A stretch of 64,000 bases of DNA from Chryseobacterium indologenes (GTDB taxonomy: Bacteria > Bacteroidota > Bacteroidia > Flavobacteriales > Weeksellaceae), in assembly GCA_016025055.1 (NCBI GenBank), contig CP065590.1, positions 2,666,001 to 2,730,000 of the forward strand, in the 5' to 3' direction. The position numbers and the translations under genes are program-made. Below the pieces are notes generated by a model. The model searched no databases and was not told where the DNA came from. It saw only the letters and a list, made by a program, of their open reading frames with translations. Shown here in pieces: positions 31,377 to 39,507 of this stretch. Position 1 is the stretch's first letter. Each line of letters begins with the position of its first letter.

Positions 31377-32384
31377 ATGTATGACTTTGGAGCCAGGATG
31401 TATATGCCAGATTTAGGAAGATGGGGCGTGATAGATCCTATGGCAGAAGCTATGAGAAGGTATTCTCCCTACAATTATGCCTTCAATAATCCTATAAGCT
31501 TTATAGATCCTGATGGTATGAAACCTCGTCAATTTGCCATGCCTACGGATGCGAGACCTGATGCGCCTTCAGGCTGGATTAATCCTAACTGGTTAGGAAG
31601 AGGAGATGCTACTTTTGGATCTATAGAAACTGGATATGGAGGTAGTTACGGATTTGGCTCTTTATATCCACAATCAAATGGAACAGACGATAATGATTTG
31701 CTTAATGATATTATATCTATATGGGAAAAGAAATTAGGAAAAAAAATAGAAAGAAATAAAAATGGAGATTTTTATTGGTGGAAAGATTATAAAGATCCAG
31801 ATCCAAAGGTAAAGGGCGTTGGGGAGCTTAATATTCTTAAAGTATTTAATAATAGTTTAATGGGAATGGTAAACAATGTAGAAGGAATGAGTAAAAACCT
31901 AATGCATTATCAGACAGAAGATTTTTTTAAGGATACGGAAAAGCATTTAAATGGACAATTAGGAAATGCTAATATCGTAATAGATGAATATAATAAATTA
32001 TCCAATGTAAATAAAATAAATGCCTCGACATTTCTTTCGGCAGTTAGTGGTATTAGAGCAGGAAAGATTTTAAGATCAACCGAGGGATTTATGAAATCGG
32101 TAGGTAAAATTTCTAAAAGATTAGGCTATGTTGGTACTGCTTTAACTGCTGGGGTAACTTTATATGAGTTTGGAACTGATACTTGGGATGCCCATTCTAT
32201 CATAAATCTAGGTTTATTAGGAGCCACTGCTGTAGCAACATTTGTAACGGCTCCTGCCATAGTTGCAGCTGCACCAGCTATTTTGGCTGGAATTGCAATA
32301 TATGGTGTAGCAGATTATATGTTCGGTATTGGTGACCAATTAGATGAAAGTATTGGTAGAAAGTCTACAATATGGTACCCATAA
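31377..32384 (+). CDS. Orphan RHS cassette 7, membrane-active toxin (inferred)
   Basis: 335 codons from [10 protein letters not shown]. Second linker type (RQFAMPTDARPDAPSGW), a charged middle (KKLGKKIERNKNGDFYWW), and a hydrophobic C-terminus (LGLLGATAVATFVTAPA, IVAAAPAILAGIAIYGVAD) able to span or insert into a membrane. Its partner is a multi-spanning membrane protein. No catalytic motif is seen; activity is inferred only. Confidence 0.62.
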   Translation: MYDFGARMYMPDLGRWGVIDPMAEAMRRYSPYNYAFNNPISFIDPDGMKPRQFAMPTDARPDAPSGWINPNWLGRGDATFGSIETGYGGSYGFGSLYPQSNGTDDNDLLNDIISIWEKKLGKKIERNKNGDFYWWKDYKDPDPKVKGVGELNILKVFNNSLMGMVNNVEGMSKNLMHYQTEDFFKDTEKHLNGQLGNANIVIDEYNKLSNVNKINASTFLSAVSGIRAGKILRSTEGFMKSVGKISKRLGYVGTALTAGVTLYEFGTDTWDAHSIINLGLLGATAVATFVTAPAIVAAAPAILAGIAIYGVADYMFGIGDQLDESIGRKSTIWYP

Positions 32385-32395
32385 ATGATTTGAAA

Positions 32396-33024
32396 ATGAA
32401 AGAATATAAATTAAATAATTTTTCAATAAAAAAACTATCACTATACACGGTTGTTTCTTTTATTATAATAATACTATTTACAGTTTTAACTTCTATTTAC
32501 TTTAATCCTAAGATTTATCCGGCAATAGTACTTTTTATATTAAGTGTTATTAGTTTTGTTTTAATAAAAAAGAATTCTATGAATACTTACAATATATCTT
32601 TAGACAATAATTATATTTCTTTTAATAATAAAAAAATTGATTTATCACATATTAGTAATTATAGCTTTAGTGAAACTGAAAATTATTACGGATGTAGATT
32701 AGTTTTTAGTTCTTATAAAATTTTTTAAATATCCCTAAAAAAGAGACTAGTGATTATTTAGATTTTAAAAAACATTTTATTGAGATTATTAATTTGAAGA
32801 ATAAAGATAGAATTAACAATCCAATTATTGAATATAATTGGTATAAGACGAAATCTTCTAGAATATATGGCTATTTTGTGATTAGTATAATGTTAACATG
32901 GCTTATGTTAATGATTATATTCCCCGGTAAATTGAATTTATCCAATATAGGATTGTTTTTAATTGTTACCGCTGGCTTAAGTCCTATAGTCTATAGAATT
33001 TTTGGTAATGATAGGTTTAAATGA
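32396..33024 (+). CDS. Membrane immunity protein of cassette 7, frameshifted
   Basis: 209 residues when repaired, start MKEYKLNNF. Four likely membrane helices in two pairs: about residues 15-55 (YTVVSFIIIILFTVL, AIVLFILSVISFVLI) and 150-195 (FVISIMLTWLMLMIIF, IGLFLIVTAGLSPIV). The first frame stops at 32728; one more T in the T6 run at 32721-32726 restores FSSYKIFLNIPKKETSDYL. It follows the toxin by 11 nt. Confidence 0.65.
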
Positions 33025-33036
33025 TTTTTTATTCTA

Positions 33037-33065
33037 TCCTCTGGGGCGAGCATCTCGCTCATCCT
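33037..33065. repeat. REP-like palindrome R9
   Basis: cctctggggcgagcatctcg then ctcatcct; gcgag / ctcgc arms. Confidence 0.55.
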
Positions 33066-33076
33066 TGAACAATGAT

Positions 33077-33103
33077 AAAGCCACTGTTATCTCAGTGGTT
33101 TTC
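33077..33103 (+). terminator. Terminator of cassette 7
   Basis: aagccactg / cagtggttt stem, loop ttatct. Confidence 0.8.
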
Positions 33104-33107
33104 TTAT

Positions 33108-33186
33108 AAAACAGCTATATTTACCATACAAAGACCACCTTTACAGACGAGTAAAAGAGAACCTTTTACTGCGAACGCAGTTCAGT
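33108..33186 (+). repeat. Cassette junction element J9
   Basis: Stub with small losses, then hairpins gtaaaag-agaac-cttttac and ctgcg-aa-cgcag with the cgcagg spacer between them lost. It ends cagtacggg (no GTG). About 160 nt of start-less RHS core follow to 33346. Confidence 0.8.
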
Positions 33187-33346
33187 ACGGGTAAGTTTCG
33201 CAAGAAACAGCGCAGGTGCTCCTGAAATTACCGGAACCAACAACTATTATCCATTTGGGCTTAACCATATCGGAGGCGGAAATATTTCACCTTTCTCTAA
33301 CTATCATTCTTATAAATTTGGAAGCAAAGAACTTCAGGAAACAGGG

Positions 33347-34345
33347 ATGTATGATTTTGGAGCGAGGATGTATATGCCTGATCTGGGAAGATGGGGCGTG
33401 ATAGATCCTATGGCGGAGATAATGAGACGCCATAGTCCTTATAACTATGCTTTCAATAACCCGATCAGTTTTATCGATCCTGATGGAATGGCTCCCTTGA
33501 ACCAATTTAGGATGATGTCAGATTCTCGTCCTGATGCGACTTCCGGTTGGACAAACCCCAATTGGTTGGGAAGAGGATCATACGGTAATATAGATTATGG
33601 AGAAACTTTAGCACCTGGAGGTGGTGGAGGTGTTTATGAAACTGATTATGGAACTGTATATGAAGGAAGTTATGCGAGAGATGCTTTTTCAGATTTGGTG
33701 TCGGGCAACCCTCCTCGATCTAAAAATAATGGAAGTATTTGGAATAAAATAGGTGGCTTTTTTAGAGGATTGTTTGGGAGTGAAAAACGTGCAAAGGTTG
33801 AAGCTGGCCCTGCTGTTGAAATAACAGAATCACAATTTAAAATAGGTGATATAACAGGACTTTTATTACAAACCTTTTTGTTTGGAAATACAGATCCTTA
33901 TTCAGCAATTGGAAATATGGGAGTAGGACCTTATGCTGAAGAAAGAGAAAATGTAGGGATAGTTGGTATGCTTTTTATTAATCCAGAGGCTGCTGCTGAG
34001 GGATTAGAAAGAAAGGCACTTTCAAGAGCTGCAATGTCAAAGATTTGGGGAGCGAGTTCTTTAAGAATTGATCCAGAGAACTTACCAAAAACTGTAACAA
34101 ATGATTTCATTAATATCTTAGCAGGGAGAGGTAATCCGATAATGAGAAATGGAGTACAAGAAACAGTAAGACATAACGTTAAGTGGGCGGGAGCTTTAGA
34201 ATGGAAAATAAAAGATATCCCTGGAAGTACATTAAATGGTAGTAGAATTATTCAACATCCAGATGGAAGATGGGGGGGTGTTTTTGATCACGATTATACT
34301 AAAATTATACAAATACCAACAAGTTCAGCAGTAAAATGGAAATAA
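33347..34345 (+). CDS. Orphan RHS cassette 8, barnase-like RNase toxin (inferred)
   Basis: 332 codons from [10 protein letters not shown]. Core, first linker type, then a tip ending [40 protein letters not shown]. The order W-x-x-x-D-I, G-x-R-I, D-H-x-x-T, I matches the C-terminal part of barnase-like microbial RNases, where Arg and His are catalytic; the usual catalytic Glu position is Ile here. The downstream partner looks like barstar, which strengthens the call. It overlaps its immunity gene by 10 nt. Confidence 0.62.
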   Translation: MYDFGARMYMPDLGRWGVIDPMAEIMRRHSPYNYAFNNPISFIDPDGMAPLNQFRMMSDSRPDATSGWTNPNWLGRGSYGNIDYGETLAPGGGGGVYETDYGTVYEGSYARDAFSDLVSGNPPRSKNNGSIWNKIGGFFRGLFGSEKRAKVEAGPAVEITESQFKIGDITGLLLQTFLFGNTDPYSAIGNMGVGPYAEERENVGIVGMLFINPEAAAEGLERKALSRAAMSKIWGASSLRIDPENLPKTVTNDFINILAGRGNPIMRNGVQETVRHNVKWAGALEWKIKDIPGSTLNGSRIIQHPDGRWGGVFDHDYTKIIQIPTSSAVKWK

Positions 34346-35049
34346 AATTTTTATCAGAAGAAAAATCGTTATTGACAACGAAATATATAAAGCTCATTCG
34401 TAAAAAAGATTTTGACAAAATAGTTATTAAAAGAGATGATATTAAGGCTATCAATCTTCAATTTGGAGAAATTTCTAAGCAAGATATAATTATTAGAGTT
34501 TCTTTTAAAAGCCTTAAAGCTTTTAGAAACGATTATTTTTTTAATGTCTTAGATATCTTAATTAAAAACAGAGAAATTGTTTTAACAGGAACTCTTGACG
34601 ATCCTTTATGGATATATAATCAGGGGTATATAGATAATTTTAAACTTCTCACTGATAAAAAAGAAAAAATAAAATGGTATGAATTAAGTGATAAACAAAA
34701 GTACTATTACTTAAGAGGTTGTTTCCTATTGAATGGAGTTAGAGAAACAATAGATAATATGAATCAGGTTATAGAAATTGACTTGTCAAAAGTTAGAACC
34801 GATTTGGATGTCTATTATGAAATTGGTAAAGCTTTCTTTAATTCATATGGATATTTTGGAACCGAAATAAATTCATTTATAGATTGTTTATGTAATATTG
34901 ATGAATCAATGAAAAAAAGAGAAAAAATGCCGGTGTTAAAAATAAAGGGATATAAGAACTTTGAAAATTACTTTTCAAACAATATTTTATTTGATGACTT
35001 TTACCAAGAATTTGCTAAGAGTGGTTTTGAAATTACAAATTCAAAATAA
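34336..35049 (+). CDS. Barstar-like immunity protein of cassette 8
   Basis: 237 residues. The C-terminal ~95 residues ([35 protein letters not shown]) follow barstar: strand, helix, then the N-x-D-x-x-x-D-C-L-like inhibitory segment with the key second Asp kept. The N-terminal ~130 residues are an extra domain of unknown kind. Barstar blocks barnase by capping its active site. It starts within the toxin gene. Confidence 0.68.
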   Translation: MEIKFLSEEKSLLTTKYIKLIRKKDFDKIVIKRDDIKAINLQFGEISKQDIIIRVSFKSLKAFRNDYFFNVLDILIKNREIVLTGTLDDPLWIYNQGYIDNFKLLTDKKEKIKWYELSDKQKYYYLRGCFLLNGVRETIDNMNQVIEIDLSKVRTDLDVYYEIGKAFFNSYGYFGTEINSFIDCLCNIDESMKKREKMPVLKIKGYKNFENYFSNNILFDDFYQEFAKSGFEITNSK

Positions 35050-35191
35050 TGTTTCTGAATATCTAAGCCACACAAAATTTCTGACTTTGAGTGAGTAAAT
35101 AATATATCTAATACAGTTTAGTTTGAGGTTTAGTTCAAAAAAAGTATATTATGAGATCTTGGAGGTGCAATCGTAAATTTTGCCAGAGATA
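35050..35191. other. Spacer after cassette 8
   Basis: No coding capacity seen. It leads into REP-like copy R10, a terminator and junction J10. Confidence 0.4.
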
Positions 35192-35223
35192 GCCCTGCTG
35201 GCACGTGTGTCTTACGCGTGCTC
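35192..35223. repeat. REP-like copy R10 (diverged)
   Basis: ccctgctggcacgtgtgtct then tacgcgtgctc; the arms are cacgt/gcgtg-like rather than cgagc/gctcg. Confidence 0.45.
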
Positions 35224-35236
35224 TTAAATAAAAGTA

Positions 35237-35262
35237 AAAGCCACTGCATTGCAGTGGCTTTA
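35237..35262 (+). terminator. Terminator of cassette 8
   Basis: aaagccactgca / tgcagtggcttt perfect stem. Confidence 0.85.
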
Positions 35263-35268
35263 TTATAA

Positions 35269-35346
35269 GAAAACCGTTATATCTACCAGTATAAATACCA
35301 TCTTGACAGACAAGTAAAAGAGAATCTTTTACGAAGACTGCGAACC
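35269..35346 (+). repeat. Cassette junction element J10 (right end of array)
   Basis: RHS stub and first hairpin intact. The second hairpin is broken off (actgcgaacc), and no RHS core follows. It marks the right boundary of the array. Confidence 0.8.
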
Positions 35347-35402
35347 TTGTTGCTGCACAAATCCTTTCATGGGGGCAGATGTACTAATAAAGAAAAATAC
35401 AA

Positions 35403-35696
35403 ATGGAAAAAACAATTGAAATTCAGAAAGAAGATATAAAAAAACTCTTATTGACTTTGGTGCAAAAATTAGAAAGGTCTGAGGTTTCTAAATTTTCTTT
35501 TACACAGGATCTATATTGGAATATTCCTGTTGACGAATCATTTAATGTGTATGAAGAGCCTAAACTTACGATCGGAAGCATCACAGAAGATTGGGAGTTT
35601 TTAGAAAAGATATTGGATAATGATAGGGAAGCTCTTAATTTTGATCTCTGTAAGGTATCTGCTATTCTCAAGCTAATAAGCGTTTCAACACTATAA
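35403..35696 (+). CDS. Orphan immunity-like protein
   Basis: 97 residues, acidic, soluble (YWNIPVDESFNVYEEPKLTI, WEFLEKILDNDREALNFDL). It resembles small hypothetical proteins found next to polymorphic toxins, but I cannot name a family. It follows J10 with toxin and core missing, so it is probably the surviving immunity gene of a ninth cassette. Confidence 0.55.
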   Translation: MEKTIEIQKEDIKKLLLTLVQKLERSEVSKFSFTQDLYWNIPVDESFNVYEEPKLTIGSITEDWEFLEKILDNDREALNFDLCKVSAILKLISVSTL

Positions 35697-35808
35697 AAGA
35701 TCAAGAATATCTTACTTCCACTCTTTATCAACAGAACTTGTCAGACCAACCGGTCTCAAATACTAATCCCGTTGAATAGTGATTTTCTTTTTCCCTGTTT
35801 TAATTTCA

Positions 35809-35816
35809 TAACTTTG
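35809..35816 (+). promoter_or_regulatory. -7 promoter box of map
   Basis: TAACTTTG fits TAnnTTTG; transcription would start about 20 nt before the ATG at 35844. Confidence 0.5.
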
Positions 35817-35843
35817 TCAATATCAACAATCAAAATAAAGACA

Positions 35844-36607
35844 ATGTCCATCACAAACGAATACGAACTGGCAGGAATGCAGAAAATAAGTGAAGCGGTA
35901 GCCTATACGTTACGGGAGATGACCCGATATGCCCAACCCGGTATGACGACAAAAGATCTCGATGAATATGGAGCCAGGATATTAGCAGACTTCGGAGCCA
36001 AATCGGCCCCTTATCTTACCTATGGATTTCCCGGCTGGACGTGCATCAGCGTAGATAACGAATTCTGTCACGGGATTCCCTCCGAAAAAGAATACTACAA
36101 GAAGGTGACCTGATCAATATTGATGTATCTGCAGAACTTGAGGGGTACTGGGCTGATAATGGCGGATCTTTTGTGCTGGGAGAAGACAAATATCAACACC
36201 AGAAACTGGTAGAGGCGTCCAAAGAAATTCTGCAAAAAGCCATCAATAATATAAAAGGCGGCGTGAAAATAGCTGACATCGGAGCTTTGATGGAAAATGA
36301 AGCCAGGAAAAGAGGCTATAAAGTTATCAAAAACCTCGGCGGGCACGGAGTGGGAAGAAGCTTACACGAAGAACCTGATGAACTGCTTAATTACAGGAAC
36401 CGTTTCGATACCAGACGCTTCAGGAAAAACTCCGTAGTGGCCATTGAAACCTTTATCTCTACCGATTCAAATATTGCTGTAGAACTTAAAGACGGGTGGA
36501 CCATGGTTGGAAATAAAGGAGGCTATATGGCTCAGCACGAACATACGATCATTGTTACCGACGAAGCTCCAGTCATCCTTACGCACATGAACGGAATTCT
36601 CAATTAA
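35844..36607 (+). CDS. map: Methionine aminopeptidase type I, frameshifted
   Basis: 254 residues when repaired, the usual type I length. It removes the initiator Met from nascent proteins. Metal ligands are recognisable: INIDVSAELEGYWADNG (two Asp), LGGHGVGRSLHEEP (His), AIETFISTD (Glu) and the last Glu near QHEHTII. The first frame stops at 36113; an A5 run at 36085-36089 needs six A to give PSEKRILQEGDLINIDV. A break in an essential enzyme strongly suggests a sequence error. Start chosen at MSITNEYELAG behind a TAnnTTTG box. Confidence 0.92.
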
Positions 36608-36626
36608 TTGGGTTCAAAATAAATAA

Positions 36627-36658
36627 AAACCTTTTCGGAACCGGAAAGGTTTTGTCTT
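36627..36658 (+). terminator. Intrinsic terminator after map
   Basis: ccttttc / ggaaagg stem (one G-T pair) followed by T-rich sequence. Confidence 0.75.
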
Positions 36659-36885
36659 TTCGGTACTACTATGACGATCAGCTGTGATAATATTGTTTCA
36701 CAGATGAATAGGACCGATGGTGCAACCTGAATTATACACAGAAAAGATTCTGCATAAAATCTCGTAAAGCAGCCTTTATTTTTGAGATGTATGTGAAATC
36801 ATCGATACGGGCGGAGGCTAATGTTGTTAAAGAAGAAATACTTTCCTATATTTATAAGACCAAACTACACCACAAACCTATTGCT

Positions 36886-38418
36886 ATGAAAAAATTTCTT
36901 TTAATTCTTCTGGGGATCATTGTTATCCTTGCTGCTATTGTTCTGGTTAAAACGTATACCTATCCTTTTAAGAAAAACAATACAGGAACAGGAGAAGGGT
37001 GGAAACCTGTAAAAAACGATTCAGCAGTCATGCACCTTTCGGGAGGAATAAAGATTCCTACAGTATCTACAGGAAGTTTGGGTGAATTTAATTATGAACC
37101 TTTTGCCCGGTTTAAAGAATATTTGAAAACATCTTACCCACTGGTATTTCAATATACAGAAAACGTTGAGGTCAATCAATATGGTCTTGTGTTCAGGCTG
37201 AAAGGCAGTAATCAGTCCTTAGAACCGATTCTTTTCCTTTCCCACATGGATGTAGTTCCTCCGGGAGATGCCGATATAAAAAATAAAGAAGAAAATATAT
37301 TCCGCCCGGATGATCAACCTTCGGAGCCTGTTTCAACAGTAGCTGAAGATTGGGATTTTGCACCTTTTTCAGGCGTTGTGGCAAATGGGAGGATCTACGG
37401 AAGGGGAGCCATCGACATGAAAGGGATGCTTTTCTCTTTAATGGAATCCATGAATAGTTTGATTAAAAATAAGCAAATTCCGCAACGCGATATCTACCTT
37501 GCTTTTGGATTTGACGAAGAAGTAGGAGGACAAAAAGGAGCAATACAGATTGCTGATTATTTCAAGAAAAAAGGATTGAAATTCGATGCCGTATATGATG
37601 AAGGCGGATTGATAATGAGAAAAGGCAATGTAGCGGGAATAGATACTGATGTTGCGGTAGTAGGCTGTGCAGAAAAAGGCTTCCTTTCCGCAAAAATTAA
37701 AGTTAAAGGATTGGGAGGGCATTCATCCATGCCTCCTATGGAAAGCGCCATCGGAAAAGCAGCTGTCATCATGCAGCGCCTTGAGGATGATCAGATGAAA
37801 CCGGAGATCACTCCGTTAATCAAAGAATTTTTTAATAATATCGGTGGTGAAATGCCATTTACAACAAGGCTTGCATTAGCCAATCAGTGGCTTTTAAAAC
37901 CGTTACTGATCTCACAGTTAACCAAAAATAATACAACCAATGCTTTGGTAAGAACAACAACCGCTTTAACGATGATGAAGGGCAGCGACGGAACCAATGT
38001 TCTTTCTCCAGAGGTGGAATTTGTAGTCAATTTCAGACTTCTTCCCGGAAACAGTGTAAAGGATGTCAGAGATCATATTGCCAGAGCAACCAAGGGCTTT
38101 GAGGTGGAAGTTGAAGAAATTGATAATACCAGGGAAGCATCCGCCATATCCCCAACCAATACAAAAGCATTTAAACTAATAGAAGCAGGCGTCAGAGAAA
38201 TACATCCGGGAGCAATTGTGACTCCTTATCTTACGATGGCAGGTACAGATGCAGGAAAGTATGAGATTGTCAGCAAAAATGTATACCGATTTATGCCCAT
38301 CAAAATCAACAGTGCAGAACAGCAGAGTATCCACAGTACCAACGAATACCTCAGCATCGAAAACTACCTGAAAATGATCCACTACTTTGAATATGTAATG
38401 AAAAACTACGATAAATAG
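36886..38418 (+). CDS. M20-family metallopeptidase (PM20D1/carboxypeptidase S type)
   Basis: 510 residues from MKKFLLILLG, with one N-terminal membrane anchor (about residues 5-25). Zinc ligands and catalytic residues in order: LSHMDVVPPGD (His, Asp), GRGAIDMKG (bridging Asp), FGFDEEVGG (catalytic Glu plus ligand Glu), YDEGG, and a late His in QQSIHSTNEYLS. The inserted dimerisation domain spans about 250-360. It hydrolyses peptide or N-acyl amino acid bonds, probably in the periplasm. Upstream in-frame ATGs exist, but the anchor start fits best. Confidence 0.88.
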   Translation: MKKFLLILLGIIVILAAIVLVKTYTYPFKKNNTGTGEGWKPVKNDSAVMHLSGGIKIPTVSTGSLGEFNYEPFARFKEYLKTSYPLVFQYTENVEVNQYGLVFRLKGSNQSLEPILFLSHMDVVPPGDADIKNKEENIFRPDDQPSEPVSTVAEDWDFAPFSGVVANGRIYGRGAIDMKGMLFSLMESMNSLIKNKQIPQRDIYLAFGFDEEVGGQKGAIQIADYFKKKGLKFDAVYDEGGLIMRKGNVAGIDTDVAVVGCAEKGFLSAKIKVKGLGGHSSMPPMESAIGKAAVIMQRLEDDQMKPEITPLIKEFFNNIGGEMPFTTRLALANQWLLKPLLISQLTKNNTTNALVRTTTALTMMKGSDGTNVLSPEVEFVVNFRLLPGNSVKDVRDHIARATKGFEVEVEEIDNTREASAISPTNTKAFKLIEAGVREIHPGAIVTPYLTMAGTDAGKYEIVSKNVYRFMPIKINSAEQQSIHSTNEYLSIENYLKMIHYFEYVMKNYDK

Positions 38419-38419
38419 T

Positions 38420-38460
38420 TGAAAATTGAAAATTGAGAATTGAGAATTGAGAATTGAAAA
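38420..38460. repeat. Short tandem repeat
   Basis: About five units of the aattgaga / aattgaaa type directly after the peptidase stop. Its length may vary between strains; no function is evident. Confidence 0.7.
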
Positions 38461-38643
38461 TGTGGGATAGAAGCATGGTACCTTTACCAATGAATTTTGT
38501 ATTTGAAAAAAACATAATCGCCATTGCAGCATTGTATGTCTATCATCTATCCGTCTCTCATCTTTCCTCTTTATTCTTTATTCTTTATTCTTTTGCCCAT
38601 TCTCTCCAATCATCTATTTTAAAAATTAATTTACACAAAAATA

Positions 38644-38663
38644 TATTACGTCAAGTTTTGTCG
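38644..38663 (+). repeat. 20-bp repeat, copy 2
   Basis: Identical to 9996-10015. Here it lies 40 nt upstream of the ATG at 38704, a position suited to a regulatory site. Confidence 0.6.
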
Positions 38664-38703
38664 CATTACAGATATAGCTTTGTCTCATCAAAATTACAGA
38701 GCT

Positions 38704-39399
38704 ATGGAATTGCCATTTTACTTAAACTTTACAGACTTTGAAAGCAACTATTATCATAATCTTGAGAAATGGTTTGAAGAATATCATAACGCAAGCGAGA
38801 TAGATTATCTTAAGGCACTTGCAGATTTGTACAGTCCGTACGTTTACTACAACTTTGCTGCGGATAAGTTGCAGGCAGATGCTTCCATTGAAATTAAAGA
38901 CTGCTTCTTTCCCTACCACGAGAAGATCGGAATTTCTTTTTGTACCCATTGTGAAAAAGATACAATATCCGGAAAAAACCTGGACCACGTATTTGAGTTC
39001 AAAAATATTTCAATGATGGAATATGCTCAGCATATTTTAGATAAAATCAACAGGTATTGCTCAAAAAACAGATCTGCTTTACAGGGAAATAAAAGTATCC
39101 ATGATTACATCAATCATTATGACAGTATCACTTCCGTAGAAGGAGTAGGCTATTGTATCAGCTACAACCGTCATCAGAAGGTGCTTCCTTTTTTGAAAGC
39201 GTATCTTCCTTATTACGGACAAACAGTGAATATGACAACCTATAAGGAATTTATTTTCTCCATCGTAGAAATCGCTGAGTTTATTGATAAGAAGTTGAAA
39301 ACAGTTCGTGCTTTCGAACATACCATCTATGCGCAGTCGAAATCAGAGGCCAAATTCAATGTGCAGATGAGCCGACAGTTTTTAACATTATGCAATTAA
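38704..39399 (+). CDS. Protein of unknown function
   Basis: 231 residues from MELPFYLNFTDFES. Cytoplasmic, rich in aromatic residues, with a CTHCEK pair that might bind metal and a helical C-terminal half (EFIFSIVEIAEFIDKKL). No family recognised. It stands alone with a terminator behind it and the 20-bp repeat ahead of it. The spacer 38419-38643 holds only the tandem repeat and AT-rich sequence. Confidence 0.6.
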   Translation: MELPFYLNFTDFESNYYHNLEKWFEEYHNASEIDYLKALADLYSPYVYYNFAADKLQADASIEIKDCFFPYHEKIGISFCTHCEKDTISGKNLDHVFEFKNISMMEYAQHILDKINRYCSKNRSALQGNKSIHDYINHYDSITSVEGVGYCISYNRHQKVLPFLKAYLPYYGQTVNMTTYKEFIFSIVEIAEFIDKKLKTVRAFEHTIYAQSKSEAKFNVQMSRQFLTLCN

Positions 39400-39462
39400 A
39401 CATTTACACATTTACACCATACATTCATACTTAATTATATTGATGGAAGATATTCTTCCGAC

Positions 39463-39495
39463 AAAATCCCGGACAGCAATGACCGGGATTTTTGT
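39463..39495. terminator. Bidirectional intrinsic terminator
   Basis: aaaatcccgg / ccgggatttt perfect stem between convergent genes. Confidence 0.9.
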
Positions 39496-39507
39496 ATCAT
39501 AGTAAAG

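Noticed and set aside
19619..35346. CRISPR array formed by the repeated junction elements
   Set aside because: Copies are about 1-2 kb apart with genes between them; there are no short regular spacers and no cas genes.
19619..35346. Classical integron cassette array
   Set aside because: No tyrosine integrase in the window, the repeats lack obvious attC core boxes, and each junction contains a stub of RHS coding sequence, which points to origin from the RHS gene itself.
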